A stretch of DNA of 64,000 nt from CBDFJH01 sp965198095 (GCA_965198095.1 OZ240239.1:1-64000), one strand, 5' to 3'. Positions 1 to 9,073 are shown, numbered from the stretch's first letter. Translations and numbers: made by a program. Notes: generated from the sequence alone by a model not told the origin.

Positions 1-717
1 TTCCCCGATCACTTCCAGGGAGGTGCCGACGTGGAACACGATGGGCATCCGCGACGCATCCGAGAGGATGATCACGTCGTCGCCCAGGTTCTTCATGCCC
101 ATCCCGATGCGCAGGCTGCGGAAGCCGGTGTGCAGTATCGTGCCCACGCTGAAGAGGGTCGCGGACATATCCCTGTTGTGGAGTTTGGACTGGACGAACC
201 GGACCACGCCCCCGACGGAGAGCTTGTCGGTCAACTGCCGGGCGTAGACCAGCCCCACGGCGGTGTCCCCCAGGTCGAGCATCTCTCCCGTGCCCAGCGG
301 GTTCAAAGGGGTGGTCTGCTCGACGTCCGGGAACTGCAGACTGACCACGGAGATGCCCACGACCGAGCCCCACCCGATGTTAAAAGCGATTGCACCCGAG
401 TAGAGCTGCGTTTCCAGGAGCCAGTCCGCATAAGAGAAGGAATATCCCACCGTTTCGATCGTCGTGAGCCCGGCCGGGTTCCAGAAGACCGCGTCCATCC
501 CTTCCGTGACGGCCGTGTAGGCGTCGCCCATCGCGGACACCCGGGCGGTGGGTGAGATCTTCAGGAACTGGAAGGCAGAGGACCAGAGCTTTTCTGTTTG
601 CGCAAGATCCGACGGGCCTACGGGTGCGTCCGGGTAGAGCTCCTGCGCCTGCGCTGGCGCCGCCGCAAGGAGCGCAGAGAACGCGAGGATCGCGCCGGTG
701 CTGCGTATCCGTTTCAT
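1..717 (-). CDS. PorV/PorQ-family outer-membrane protein (3' end outside window)
   Basis: The frame reads MKRIRSTGAILAFSALLAAA followed by PAQAQ, a clear signal peptide with a likely cut after AQA. The mature part has the typical PorV/PorQ opening: LKISPTARVSAMGDAYTAV, then FWNPAGLTTIE and alternating beta-barrel strands. PorV-like proteins are outer-membrane barrels of the FadL type, known from type IX secretion where they help anchor secreted proteins. The start is supported by AAAGGA about 8 bases upstream. It is the last gene of a trio with the secreted protein (24 bp upstream) and the TonB receptor. The C-terminus lies beyond position 1; 239 residues are visible. The family is clear, the exact partner is inferred. 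Confidence 0.85.
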   Translation of the reverse strand, partial: MKRIRSTGAILAFSALLAAAPAQAQELYPDAPVGPSDLAQTEKLWSSAFQFLKISPTARVSAMGDAYTAVTEGMDAVFWNPAGLTTIETVGYSFSYADWLLETQLYSGAIAFNIGWGSVVGISVVSLQFPDVEQTTPLNPLGTGEMLDLGDTAVGLVYARQLTDKLSVGGVVRFVQSKLHNRDMSATLFSVGTILHTGFRSLRIGMGMKNLGDDVIILSDASRMPIVFHVGTSLEVIGE

Positions 718-741
718 ATCCGATCATCCTTTCGAAAGTCG

Positions 742-3111
742 CTACCTCTGGATCACGAAGATGCCCTTATCCACCTTGCCGAGGCTTTCCGGCATCAGGG
801 ATTCCACGACAAAGAAGTAGACCCCCGACCTGACTTCGTCGGTTGCGACGAGGTTCTGAAAGCTGTTCCAACTCAGCTCGCCGACCCCCGCCTTGTCGTG
901 ATGGATCTCGCTCTGCAGGTCGCCCGATACCGAGAAGATGTGGATGACGCACTTTTCCGGGATGCCGACAAACCGGATTTTCTCGACGCCCTGGTAGCTG
1001 CCTGTCTCGTCGGCGAGGGTGTAAGGGTTGGGCACCAGCCGCACCTTCCGCTCCAGCCTGTTGAAGACCGGCAGGCCGGGGGCGGAGGGGCTGCGGACGA
1101 CCAGCAGCTTCTGCTCGACCGCACCATAGCCGCCCTCCAGTCCCTTGCTCAGATGATCCTGGACGACCTGAGGCAGGTCTGCCATCGTTCTGCCCCCCTC
1201 GCTCCAGGTCGTCTTCGGCGACGCCACCGCGCGGATGGAGTAGGTGTAGGCGAATCCGGCTACGGAGGTGTCATCGTCGAAGACGTACTCGCTCTTGCCT
1301 GTGGCCGGGATCTCTTCGAGCAATTCAAACGGGCCGTAGTCCTGGAAACTGGACCTGTAGACGCGGTAGGCCGTGACGTCCGCTTCCCCATAGTCGGGGT
1401 TGGTCGACTGTTCGGCGTCGCCCGGGAAGGTGAGCTGATTCTGAGCGAACTCGTTGTCCCCGATACTGAAACTGACGTCCGGCGGCGAGGTGGGGATGCG
1501 GAACTCGTTGTCGTAGGCGAACTGCGCGTGAGACAGGTGCTCGAGCATCGCCTGCTCGCCTTTGGCCAGCTCCGGTTTGAGGGTGGCGGGATCGCCGCCC
1601 TCTCCGCTGGTGCCGAGGTTCCAGGACCAGCTGGTGAGGTCCTTCGGATATCCCGTCTGCGATTCGATGTTGCCCGGGTCCGCATCGGCACCCGTGCCGA
1701 AGACGTAGACCAGCACGACCTTGGCCTTATCGCCCGGGCCCAGGTTGTAGGGCCCGTAGACTTGGTCGCTCCAGGACATGCCGAACTCCGCGGGCTGGTC
1801 CATCGTCGGGCCGGTGAAGAAGTCGTACATCTCGGCCGGGCTCAGCGCGCCCCGGGTAGGATCGTCGATGTTGTTGTCCCCGAACACGTTGTACCAGTGC
1901 ATGAGCGGCCCGTCGCTGCCCGGGTCCACGTAGCCCGCAGCTTGGTCAGCGGCGTTGAACGTGTGGCTCGCACCGCTGTTGCGGAACGCCAGGGGGGCCA
2001 CCCCGACGTAGGCCGGCGAAAGCGGCGTGCCGTCGGGCCGGAAGGTGCTGCCCGGAAAGCCGGAGAGCGGGTGCTCGAACTCCTGGATGTAGGGGTCACC
2101 GGTGTCGTCATCCACGCTCTGCACCGCGTTCCCGTCGAACTGGTAGGAGATGAACTTCCCCCGGGCGGCCGGGTCGCCGTCGAAGTTGGAGGCCTCGCTG
2201 TACTTGAACCAGTCGTCCAGCCCGCCGGGTTGTTCGTAGGTAATGTACCGCTGTTCCTGGGACCAGCGGTAGGCCTTGCCGGCCTCGTTCACGTAGAAGG
2301 TGCCCATAACCCCGAAGTAGGCGTCGTTGAGCGGCTGACCACCCTGGTTTTCGAACTCGAGGTCCACGATGACGAAGTCGTCGAAGTCCTGGTTGCTCCA
2401 GGCGTACATCTTCCGCGTGGTCACCACGTCATTTTGGGAGCGCCACTGCGAGATCAGGATCTCCTCGGCCGTGTTCTGGACCGGCGGGTAGACCCCGTAG
2501 TCGAAGTTGTGGATGTTGTAGGGCGACGAGCCGAACGGGTCGCCGCTTTGAGGGGTCGCCCCGGGCCACCAGTTGGCCGTGGGCGAGCCCGGTGGGTTGG
2601 TTGGGGCCCGGCCGCTCTGGTTCGTCCAGGGAGGGGTGCGGGTGTCGAAGCCCCAGTCACGCTCCGGGCCGTTTTCGATGTCGTAGATCATCTCCTCGGT
2701 GTCTTCGGAGGGCTGGCGCGGGCCCGTCCAGGAGACCCACTTCTCCCCGCCCACGTTCGTCAGGGCCAGCACGCCCCACCCGTTCGCGTGGATGAGAGAC
2801 TCGTATCCGGCCTGGGCACCCGGCCACCCCTTGTTGCCGTAGTTGGAGGTGGTGGGGTCTACCGGCGCGCCCCAGAACCCGTATATGGTGCCCGGATAAG
2901 TCAACGCGAACATGCTCCGCGAGTCACCCACGTTGTAATGCCGGCCCATGTTTCCGGCGTTGCTGGCCGACCACCAGACGAGGGAGCGTGTAATGTCCCA
3001 GCCCGCCTCGTAGTCCACGTTCTTGCCCGTAGCGGGGGGGACGCCTGCGGTCAGCAGCGCCGAGGCTGCCAGGAACGCGAGGCCCCATTTCAAAAAGCGA
3101 ATACCAGACAT
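742..3111 (-). CDS. Large secreted protein with Fn3-like and C-terminal FlgD/T9SS-like domain
   Basis: About 789 residues starting MSGIRFLKWGLAFLAASALL, a signal peptide. The ATG at 3111 is chosen over a start five codons upstream because GGAGG lies 8 bases before it. The central part is rich in Trp, Tyr and Gly with no catalytic motif I recognise. Around residues 600-660 there is an Fn3-like stretch (YRVYRSSFQDYGPFELL, then YTYSIRAV). The last ~90 residues (VPNPYTLADETG, KIRFVGIPEKCVIHIFSVSG, SGVYFFVVES) form the FlgD-like/type-A sorting-like domain common at the C-terminus of proteins from FCB and related phyla. It sits between a TonB receptor and PorV, so a surface-attached binding role is plausible. 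Its function is unknown. Confidence 0.8.
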   Translation of the reverse strand: MSGIRFLKWGLAFLAASALLTAGVPPATGKNVDYEAGWDITRSLVWWSASNAGNMGRHYNVGDSRSMFALTYPGTIYGFWGAPVDPTTSNYGNKGWPGAQAGYESLIHANGWGVLALTNVGGEKWVSWTGPRQPSEDTEEMIYDIENGPERDWGFDTRTPPWTNQSGRAPTNPPGSPTANWWPGATPQSGDPFGSSPYNIHNFDYGVYPPVQNTAEEILISQWRSQNDVVTTRKMYAWSNQDFDDFVIVDLEFENQGGQPLNDAYFGVMGTFYVNEAGKAYRWSQEQRYITYEQPGGLDDWFKYSEASNFDGDPAARGKFISYQFDGNAVQSVDDDTGDPYIQEFEHPLSGFPGSTFRPDGTPLSPAYVGVAPLAFRNSGASHTFNAADQAAGYVDPGSDGPLMHWYNVFGDNNIDDPTRGALSPAEMYDFFTGPTMDQPAEFGMSWSDQVYGPYNLGPGDKAKVVLVYVFGTGADADPGNIESQTGYPKDLTSWSWNLGTSGEGGDPATLKPELAKGEQAMLEHLSHAQFAYDNEFRIPTSPPDVSFSIGDNEFAQNQLTFPGDAEQSTNPDYGEADVTAYRVYRSSFQDYGPFELLEEIPATGKSEYVFDDDTSVAGFAYTYSIRAVASPKTTWSEGGRTMADLPQVVQDHLSKGLEGGYGAVEQKLLVVRSPSAPGLPVFNRLERKVRLVPNPYTLADETGSYQGVEKIRFVGIPEKCVIHIFSVSGDLQSEIHHDKAGVGELSWNSFQNLVATDEVRSGVYFFVVESLMPESLGKVDKGIFVIQR

Positions 3112-3144
3112 AAGGTGTTCCTCCAAATCTATCTTGTCCGAGGG

Positions 3145-6100
3145 TTAGAACTTGAAACGGGCGCCGAGCACGGTCAGGCGAGGCGAACGGCCCAACCCGG
3201 CGCCGTAGCGGACCAGTTCCTCGACGTCGCCGAACTGCTCATACCGGGAGTCCCCCGGCTCGGGCTCCTGCAGGCCGTACTGCACGGGGTTGAACCCCAC
3301 GGTCATGTCGTCTTTCTGGTTCCAGAGGTTTCGCACCTCCAGGAACGCGGTCGCCACCCCGCTCCCGCCGAACTGGAAGTCCTTCTCGAAGTTCACGTCG
3401 GTCACCGTGGAGAGCGGCGCGCTCCGCTCCCGGGTGACGCCGGTGGGCGACGTATACAGGAAGGGGGTGCCGGTCTGCATCCGCCAGACCATCGTGGCCC
3501 GGAATCCGGACAACGGCCGGATGTGGAAGTCGGCCGGGGTGGAGAAGAGGAACTGCACGGTGCCGTAGTTGCGCCGGTCGATGCCGTTCCTCAGCCGGGG
3601 CAGGGCGTTCATCGGAGCGTTTACACTGCCCTCGTAGAAAAAGCTGTAGAACCCCTCTTCCATCCGGCCCGGCACGATGGGGGTACCCGGGCTGTAACCA
3701 GGGACTTTGGACTGATTCCTGAGGAATTCGTTGGCCTTATGACCGATCTCGCGTTTCTGCTCCTCGGTGAGCGGTTTGGGGATTTCCTGGCCGTCCTCCC
3801 GGACGGTGACGCCGTTGAAGTACTTGTCGCTGGCCACGTAGGAGGAATCGGGGTACCATCGCGATGTGATGATGTTGAAGAAATTCGGGCGCCCGCCCTG
3901 CTGATATCGCAGCCACTGGGCGTTGTAGGCCAGGTTGAAGGAGGTGTAGTCATTGAACATCTTCTTGAAGGCGACCTCGAACCCCCGCGAGGTGTTGAAG
4001 ACCATGTTCGAGAAGACCCGGGCCTGGCGCTTGTTCCTGCCGTCGACCGGATCCGTCACGAAGAAGACCGACCGCCTGCGGAGGCCGCCCTCCTGGTCCT
4101 TGTAGAAGGCCGAGAGACTGGCGATGTAGTCCCCGGCGAAGTTCCAGTCGAAGCCGGCCTCCACGCTCGTCGTCGCCTCCGCCTGCCCGTGCGCCCAGCC
4201 AACAAACCCGTTTTTCGTTGTCAGGAGCCTGTTGTACCGCTCCATCTGGTCGATCTGGCCGTTGCCGTTCAGGTCCTGGTCCGCGCCGGTCCCTTCAAAG
4301 TTGCGGTGATAGAAGCCCTGGACGTCGGGCAGCTGGGTGAAGCGCCCCGTGAAGAACCGGAGGGTTGATCGCTCCGTGATCGGGTGGGAGAGCCCCAGCC
4401 GGGGGCTCCACGCGGTCGTCGTCGGCTGATTGCCGACGATGGGCACGTTCCGAAACTTGGAGAGGGTATCGTAATGCCTGAAATTCATCGCGATCCCCAT
4501 GTTTTGTCCGATGCTCTCGCGCGAGGAGATGGCGTCGAACCGGACGCCGGCGTTGATCACAAGGCCCTCGAACTCCATCTTGTCCTGGATGTAGGCGCCG
4601 TACTGTATCGGATGGAACGGCTCCATCCCGATCACGACGTCCCCCTTGCCGACCATGTAGACGTGCCGCCTCTTGGCGTCCACGAAGATCTCGCCGCTCT
4701 CCAGCACGCTGTAGCGGGTGAATTCGGCGCCCGCCTTGACCAGGTGCCCTTTCGTCACCTGGCTGCTGAGGTCGGCTTTCAAGAACCAGCGCTTGAGCTC
4801 GGAGGCCCGGGTGCCGTGGTAGTCCCGCGCCAGGTGGAACCCGAAGCTGTCCCTCCGGATCGCCTCGGTGGCCGCGGGCACGCCCTCGTTTTTGATGTCG
4901 CGCTGCTGGTAGGAGACCCGGAGTTCGTAGAACGTCTTGGGAGAAAGGCTGTGCATTACCGTCCCGTAAACGACGCTCTGCGACATGTCCTGCGTGCCCG
5001 CCCCGCTGTAGTCCTCCGGGAGGAAGAGGTTCAGACTGTTGTGCTCGACGCCGCGCATCACCCCTTCGGGAATCGACGCAAGTAAGGCGTTCGCTCGGAA
5101 AACGGTGCCGCCCCGGTTGAAGATGTCCTCGGCGGCGTAGATGCCGCCCAGTTTCACCTTGATGTTGCCGCCGGCGCGGTAGGTGGCGTTGCCGAACATC
5201 TGCATGTTGAACGGCTCACGGTTGAGCGGGCTCGGGAAGGCGGTGGCGTCCCGGCTGTAGCGCCCGCTTACGAAGAAGCCGAGGTCTTCGGCCAGCGGAC
5301 CGGAGAGCGACCCCTCCAGGTAGTTCCCCCACACGCTCGTGTAGTCGGTCCGCTCGTGCACCTTCTGGCCGGTCAACGGGTCGGTCTCGTTCAGAAAGTC
5401 GGAGTCCGACCAGGGGTTGGTCAGACCGGCGGTCTCTTTCAACCGGGCGCTGTCGTAGACGTTGGACCCCCAGTGCTTCTTCCCCGGCGGGGTCAGCCGG
5501 TACTCGCCCAGGCCCCCGAAGGTGGCCCTGGCCTCCCGGGTAACCAGGCTGAACACACCGCCCTGCGCGTTGCCGTACTCGGCGTCCATGCCTCCGGTGA
5601 GCACGGACACCTCCTGCAGGGCCTGCTTGTTGACGCCGAAGAAGAGGCCCCGCTGCTGCCCTGCCTGAGTCCCACCGTCGCTGTTGACAAGCCGCACCCC
5701 GTCGATCTGCACGAACACCTCGTTCTGGCCGTCGGGGTGGGCCACGTTACTGCCCCGGATGCGAAGGTCGCCGTCCAGCGAGACGCCGGGCTGAAGCTCG
5801 ATCAGGTCTTCGGTCTCCCGCGCCAGAGGCACGGCCTGGATGTCAGCCAGATTGATGACGTATCGGGTCGAGGTCCGGTCCGGCTCGACGGGCGGGCGCT
5901 CGGCGACCACCACCATCTCGACGGCCTCCAGCGCGGCCTCCTCCAGCGTAAAGTCGACCCGCGTCGTGAAGTCCGCCTGCACCAGCGCGTTCTGCTTGAC
6001 GGCCGTGGCATAACCGACCATCGACGCGGTCAATTCATACCGGCCAGGATCCACCGACAGAATGAGGTAGTAACCGTCGTTGTCGGTCGTCGCGCCTCGC

Positions 6101-6264
6101 CGTGTGTCTTCGATCACAACGTTGGCGCCTGGAAGCGGCTGGCCTGCCGCGTCGGTGACGACGCCGTTGACCTTGCCGACCGTGCCGGCTTTCCCATCGG
6201 CGGGCCAGAAGGCGAGGAGCGTCCCGGCCAGCACAAGAGAAATCAAACTTTGGCTAGCTCTCAT
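3145..6264 (-). CDS. TonB-dependent receptor with N-terminal carboxypeptidase-regulatory-like domain
   Basis: 1039 residues from MRASQSLISLVLAGTLLAF. The ATG at 6264 has AAGGAGGT 5-6 bases upstream, so a longer in-frame start is rejected. After the signal peptide comes a CarboxypepD_reg-like beta-sandwich (VNGVVTDAAGQPLPGANVVI, DPGRYELTASMVGY). Next is a plug domain (ELQPGVSLDGDLRIRG, VFVQIDGVRLVN, VSVLTGGMDAEYGNAQGGVF) and a long beta-barrel ending RLTVLGARFKF with the usual terminal Phe. It imports a ligand across the outer membrane using TonB energy. No SusD-like gene is adjacent; the secreted 789-residue protein and PorV take that place. The substrate is not readable from sequence; the surrounding sulfatases and glycosidases suggest a glycan. 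Confidence 0.9.
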   Translation of the reverse strand: MRASQSLISLVLAGTLLAFWPADGKAGTVGKVNGVVTDAAGQPLPGANVVIEDTRRGATTDNDGYYLILSVDPGRYELTASMVGYATAVKQNALVQADFTTRVDFTLEEAALEAVEMVVVAERPPVEPDRTSTRYVINLADIQAVPLARETEDLIELQPGVSLDGDLRIRGSNVAHPDGQNEVFVQIDGVRLVNSDGGTQAGQQRGLFFGVNKQALQEVSVLTGGMDAEYGNAQGGVFSLVTREARATFGGLGEYRLTPPGKKHWGSNVYDSARLKETAGLTNPWSDSDFLNETDPLTGQKVHERTDYTSVWGNYLEGSLSGPLAEDLGFFVSGRYSRDATAFPSPLNREPFNMQMFGNATYRAGGNIKVKLGGIYAAEDIFNRGGTVFRANALLASIPEGVMRGVEHNSLNLFLPEDYSGAGTQDMSQSVVYGTVMHSLSPKTFYELRVSYQQRDIKNEGVPAATEAIRRDSFGFHLARDYHGTRASELKRWFLKADLSSQVTKGHLVKAGAEFTRYSVLESGEIFVDAKRRHVYMVGKGDVVIGMEPFHPIQYGAYIQDKMEFEGLVINAGVRFDAISSRESIGQNMGIAMNFRHYDTLSKFRNVPIVGNQPTTTAWSPRLGLSHPITERSTLRFFTGRFTQLPDVQGFYHRNFEGTGADQDLNGNGQIDQMERYNRLLTTKNGFVGWAHGQAEATTSVEAGFDWNFAGDYIASLSAFYKDQEGGLRRRSVFFVTDPVDGRNKRQARVFSNMVFNTSRGFEVAFKKMFNDYTSFNLAYNAQWLRYQQGGRPNFFNIITSRWYPDSSYVASDKYFNGVTVREDGQEIPKPLTEEQKREIGHKANEFLRNQSKVPGYSPGTPIVPGRMEEGFYSFFYEGSVNAPMNALPRLRNGIDRRNYGTVQFLFSTPADFHIRPLSGFRATMVWRMQTGTPFLYTSPTGVTRERSAPLSTVTDVNFEKDFQFGGSGVATAFLEVRNLWNQKDDMTVGFNPVQYGLQEPEPGDSRYEQFGDVEELVRYGAGLGRSPRLTVLGARFKF

Positions 6265-6328
6265 CGTAACCTCCTTGAGTTTGCCTGCTGAACACCTGAG
6301 GGTTTGAACTGTTTGTCCATATATCCAT
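6254..6328 (-). CDS. Possible 24-residue leader ORF overlapping the receptor start
   Basis: ATG at 6328 is preceded by AAGGAGGG with a 6-base spacing, as good a ribosome site as that of the receptor. It encodes a 24-residue peptide beginning MDIWTNSSNPQVF. It stops with TAG at 6256-6254, inside the first codons of the receptor in another frame. Such overlap would couple receptor translation to leader translation. No similarity is known to me; it may be chance. Confidence 0.35.
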   Translation of the reverse strand: MDIWTNSSNPQVFSRQTQGGYDES

Positions 6329-6376
6329 AGGCTGCCCTCCTTATGCACGATAATGAATCTACCTGAAAGTTACGGA

Positions 6377-6386
6377 GCGTATACGC
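6377..6386. promoter_or_regulatory. GTATAC-core palindrome upstream of the receptor operon
   Basis: GCGTATACGC is a perfect 10-bp palindrome in the short intergenic region between the regulator stop (6410) and the receptor start (6264). It shares the GTATAC core with the palindrome in the regulator's own promoter region. FadR-subfamily GntR proteins such as UxuR and ExuR bind palindromes centred on GTATAC, so this may be an operator for the neighbouring regulator. Confidence 0.45.
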
Positions 6387-6409
6387 CGTTCTCCCCCCTG
6401 ATGAAACGT

Positions 6410-7084
6410 TTATACGCCGGCCGTGAATCGAGCTTGCAGGTGGTGACCGATGCGCTCTACAGCTGCCCGCGTGTCGCCGGAATTCATACTCTCCACCAAG
6501 TCGCGGTGCTTGTCCAGCTGGGTGGACCAGCGTTCCAGTGCCACTTCATCCGGATCTTTGAGCCTCATGTGACCGAAAAAGATCAAATCGCCTATGTAAT
6601 TCAAGATCTTTTCCAGTATGGGATTGTTCGACAGGCGCCAGATCAGGCGATGGAGTTCGATGTCGGCCTTGCGCACACCCGCTAAATCTTTCCGGCCGCA
6701 GGCCTCCTTCATCTCCTCGACTTTGTGCGAGAGCACAGCGGAGTCCTCCCGCCGGGCGTTCCGCGTCGCCAGTTCGACGGCCCGCTTCTCAAGCATCAGA
6801 CGCGCGTCGTAGAGGTCGTCCAGCGTCTGTTCGTCGAGTTCGACCACATAATACCTCCCGCCATTCTGGTTCGTGACAAGGCCGTTTCTCTGGAGTTCGA
6901 GAAGCGCGTCTCGCGCCGGCATTCGCCCGATCCCCAGCAGCTCCATCACCTTTCGTGCCGGTATCTTGCTGCCGGGCCGGAAGGTGCCGTCCAGGAGCAG
7001 TTCCCGTAACTTCTCGCCGGCCTGATCCTTCAGGAGGCTGCGCTTGAGGTTGAACCCGCCGTCTCTTTCAGGATTGGACGACAC
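6410..7084 (-). CDS. GntR-family transcriptional regulator, FadR/FCD subfamily
   Basis: 224 residues. Residues ~20-85 form the winged helix (LRELLLDGTFRPGSKIPA, VMELLGIGRMPARDALLEL, GLVTNQNGGRYYVVEL). The C-terminal half is an all-helical FCD domain (LDDLYDARLMLEKRAVELA, DIELHRLIWRLSNNPILEKI, and His residues near the end) that usually binds an organic-acid effector at a metal site. UxuR, ExuR, KdgR-like and LldR regulators belong here. The gene lies directly upstream of, and in line with, the TonB receptor operon and has its own promoter and palindrome, so an autoregulated repressor of the uptake operon is likely. The effector is unknown; a uronate would fit the mannonate dehydratase elsewhere in the window. 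Confidence 0.85.
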   Translation of the reverse strand: MSSNPERDGGFNLKRSLLKDQAGEKLRELLLDGTFRPGSKIPARKVMELLGIGRMPARDALLELQRNGLVTNQNGGRYYVVELDEQTLDDLYDARLMLEKRAVELATRNARREDSAVLSHKVEEMKEACGRKDLAGVRKADIELHRLIWRLSNNPILEKILNYIGDLIFFGHMRLKDPDEVALERWSTQLDKHRDLVESMNSGDTRAAVERIGHHLQARFTAGV

Positions 7085-7137
7085 GGGAGGTCCTGTCGGA
7101 TGAAAGATGACGCGATTGAACGAGGAGGAAGGCTATT

Positions 7138-7147
7138 TTGTATACAA
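7138..7147. promoter_or_regulatory. GTATAC-core operator candidate of the GntR regulator
   Basis: TTGTATACAA is a perfect 10-bp palindrome. It lies about 15-25 bases downstream of the start site predicted from the promoter at 7170-7198, the usual place for a repressor that blocks its own gene. The core matches the UxuR/ExuR type of site. Confidence 0.55.
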
Positions 7148-7169
7148 TATATAAAAATGAATTTCGAAT

Positions 7170-7198
7170 ATAGTAGGCACCCCAGAAACCTCTGTCAA
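7170..7198 (-). promoter_or_regulatory. Sigma-70-type promoter of the GntR gene
   Basis: On the minus strand a perfect TTGACA (7198-7193) is separated by exactly 17 bases from TACTAT (7175-7170), matching four of six -10 consensus bases. Transcription would start near 7163, about 80 bases before the regulator start codon. The surrounding region is clearly more AT-rich than the coding DNA. Confidence 0.6.
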
Positions 7199-7336
7199 GC
7201 AAATTCCTTAACGAACGGATAATGCGGCCTAAGAATTCATCAGACTTCGCCGCAATGACCTGTCCTGAATTTTGTGAATTCTTGACCTGAGTACGGTGTC
7301 ACATCCGATCGTGTTCTCTGTTGCCTCCGGAGATCC

Positions 7337-9073
7337 TCACCCCCTTACGGGTGTCAACCGCACCGAGGCCACGGTCAGACCGGCCGGGGCGTTTCTGTTA
7401 ATCTCTTCGGCTTTGAGCTTCAATTCGTAAATCCCGGGCACTTCGATCCTCACCCGCCCGAACTTCGTTGCGGCCTCCGGGAAGTATTGTGCCCGTGGGC
7501 TTTCGATTTTCTCATCGGCCCGGATGCTACGCCGGATGGTTTTCCCGGCGACGGCCACGCTCACCCTGTGTCCTCCCCTCCAGACCCTGGCGGGTCTCAA
7601 GGTCCCCGTAATCACCCTGACCTCGAAATCTGCCGGACGGACCACCTTGAACGACCAGCTCAGCCAGTTGGCCTTGTTGAACCAGTTCTGGATCACGCCG
7701 CTCGGGCTGACGCTGATCTGCCGGCCTTTCTTCGAAACGTGCACGTCGGCCATCCCGGGCAGCAGGGTCACCGTTCCGTCCGGCTGCTGGAGGGGCGACG
7801 GGTCCACATCGGCCTCACCGTCGAGCCTCAGCACCACGACCGGGACGTGTCGATCGGGCTTCCTCGACGGCAGACGCAGCTCCAGCACATCGTGGTCGAG
7901 GGCCTCATCCCGCGCCTGGAAAAAGACGACCTTCCGCCCCCGATCGGCCAGCAGGGAGGCGTGCCTGACGCGGCTCCGCAGACCGTAGAGCGTGAACCGT
8001 CCGCGGGGCCACCGGGTGAACAGCAGGAACAGCCTGTTCCCTTTCTGTGTCATCGCGCCCCAGTCGAAAGAATAGGCATAAGGACTGGCCTTCGTCCCGT
8101 AGATCGCCTCCCCGTTCACGGCCATCCATCGGCCGATCTCCTCCAGCCGCCTCACGCTGGGTTGAGGGATAACGCCCTCGGCCGTGGGGCCGATGTTCAG
8201 CAGGTAGTTGACGCCCTTGCTGGCCAGATCCACGAGCAGGGAAAGCAGCGTCTTGACCGACTTCCAGTTGTGGTCCTCCGTCTTGAACCCCCACGTGTCG
8301 TTTATCGTGGCCGGCGTCTCCCAGGCACCCTCGATCCGTCCGACCGGAATCTGATTGTCACCCAGGCAGCCGTAGTCGCCCACACCGTGCCCGACCCGGC
8401 CGCTGACGAGACAGTTCGGCTGCAGATCGTGTACGAACCGTCTCAGATCCAGGCTCTGGGCCTTCGAGATCGAGATTGGCGTATCGAACCAGATCAACCC
8501 GATCTGCCCGTACTGGGTCAACAGTTCGCGAACCTGCGGCTTGACCTTATTCCGCAGGTAGCGGGCGAAGTCCTTTTTCGCCGGATCATAGTCCCAGTCA
8601 TTGCCCGAGGCATCCGGATCGTGCCAGTCCTGGTCCTGGGAGTAGTAGAAGCACAGCCGGATACCCGCCCTCCTGCACGCCCTTGCGAGGGCCTTTATCG
8701 GATCGCGGCCGTAAGGTGTGGCATCTGCGATGTCGTATTCGCTGCACGCAGAGTCGTAGATCGCAAACCCGTCGTGGTGTTTGGACGTGATCACCAGGTA
8801 TTTCATCCCGGCCCTCTTGGCCAGCCCTACGCAGGCATCGGCGTCGAACTTCACGGGGTTGAACCGGCCGGCGAGCTTTTCATACTCTGCAACCGGGATC
8901 CTGGACCGCAGCATGATCCACTCTCCGATGCCGGCAATGTCCCTCCCCTTCCACTTGCCCGCGGGAATGGCATACAACCCCCAGTGGATGAACATGCCGA
9001 ACCTGGCCTCCTCCCACAACGAGAGCCGTGCCCTGTCTCGCTGGGACCGAACGCGCCTGCCGCCTGTATTCAT
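7337..9073 (-). CDS. Alpha-L-fucosidase, glycoside hydrolase family 29
   Basis: 578 residues. GH29 hallmarks are visible: FGMFIHWGLYAIPAGKW at ~25-41, SKHHDGFAIYDS at ~97-108, FYYSQDQDWHDPD at ~142-154, and IWFDTP at ~194-199, whose Asp197 aligns with the retaining nucleophile. VNYLLNIGPTAEGVIP marks the end of the catalytic barrel, followed by a C-terminal beta-domain. It removes terminal L-fucose from glycans. There is no signal peptide, so it probably acts in the cytoplasm. GGAGG lies 8 bases before the ATG. The MDR dehydrogenase gene ends 64 bp upstream in the same direction, so the two may be co-transcribed. Confidence 0.9.
   Translation of the reverse strand: MNTGGRRVRSQRDRARLSLWEEARFGMFIHWGLYAIPAGKWKGRDIAGIGEWIMLRSRIPVAEYEKLAGRFNPVKFDADACVGLAKRAGMKYLVITSKHHDGFAIYDSACSEYDIADATPYGRDPIKALARACRRAGIRLCFYYSQDQDWHDPDASGNDWDYDPAKKDFARYLRNKVKPQVRELLTQYGQIGLIWFDTPISISKAQSLDLRRFVHDLQPNCLVSGRVGHGVGDYGCLGDNQIPVGRIEGAWETPATINDTWGFKTEDHNWKSVKTLLSLLVDLASKGVNYLLNIGPTAEGVIPQPSVRRLEEIGRWMAVNGEAIYGTKASPYAYSFDWGAMTQKGNRLFLLFTRWPRGRFTLYGLRSRVRHASLLADRGRKVVFFQARDEALDHDVLELRLPSRKPDRHVPVVVLRLDGEADVDPSPLQQPDGTVTLLPGMADVHVSKKGRQISVSPSGVIQNWFNKANWLSWSFKVVRPADFEVRVITGTLRPARVWRGGHRVSVAVAGKTIRRSIRADEKIESPRAQYFPEAATKFGRVRIEVPGIYELKLKAEEINRNAPAGLTVASVRLTPVRG

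Noticed and set aside
598..4368. 1256-codon open frame on the plus strand
   Set aside because: It runs antisense to the TonB receptor and secreted-protein genes, which have signal peptides, domains and ribosome sites. Its translation is low-complexity and typical of GC-rich antisense frames.
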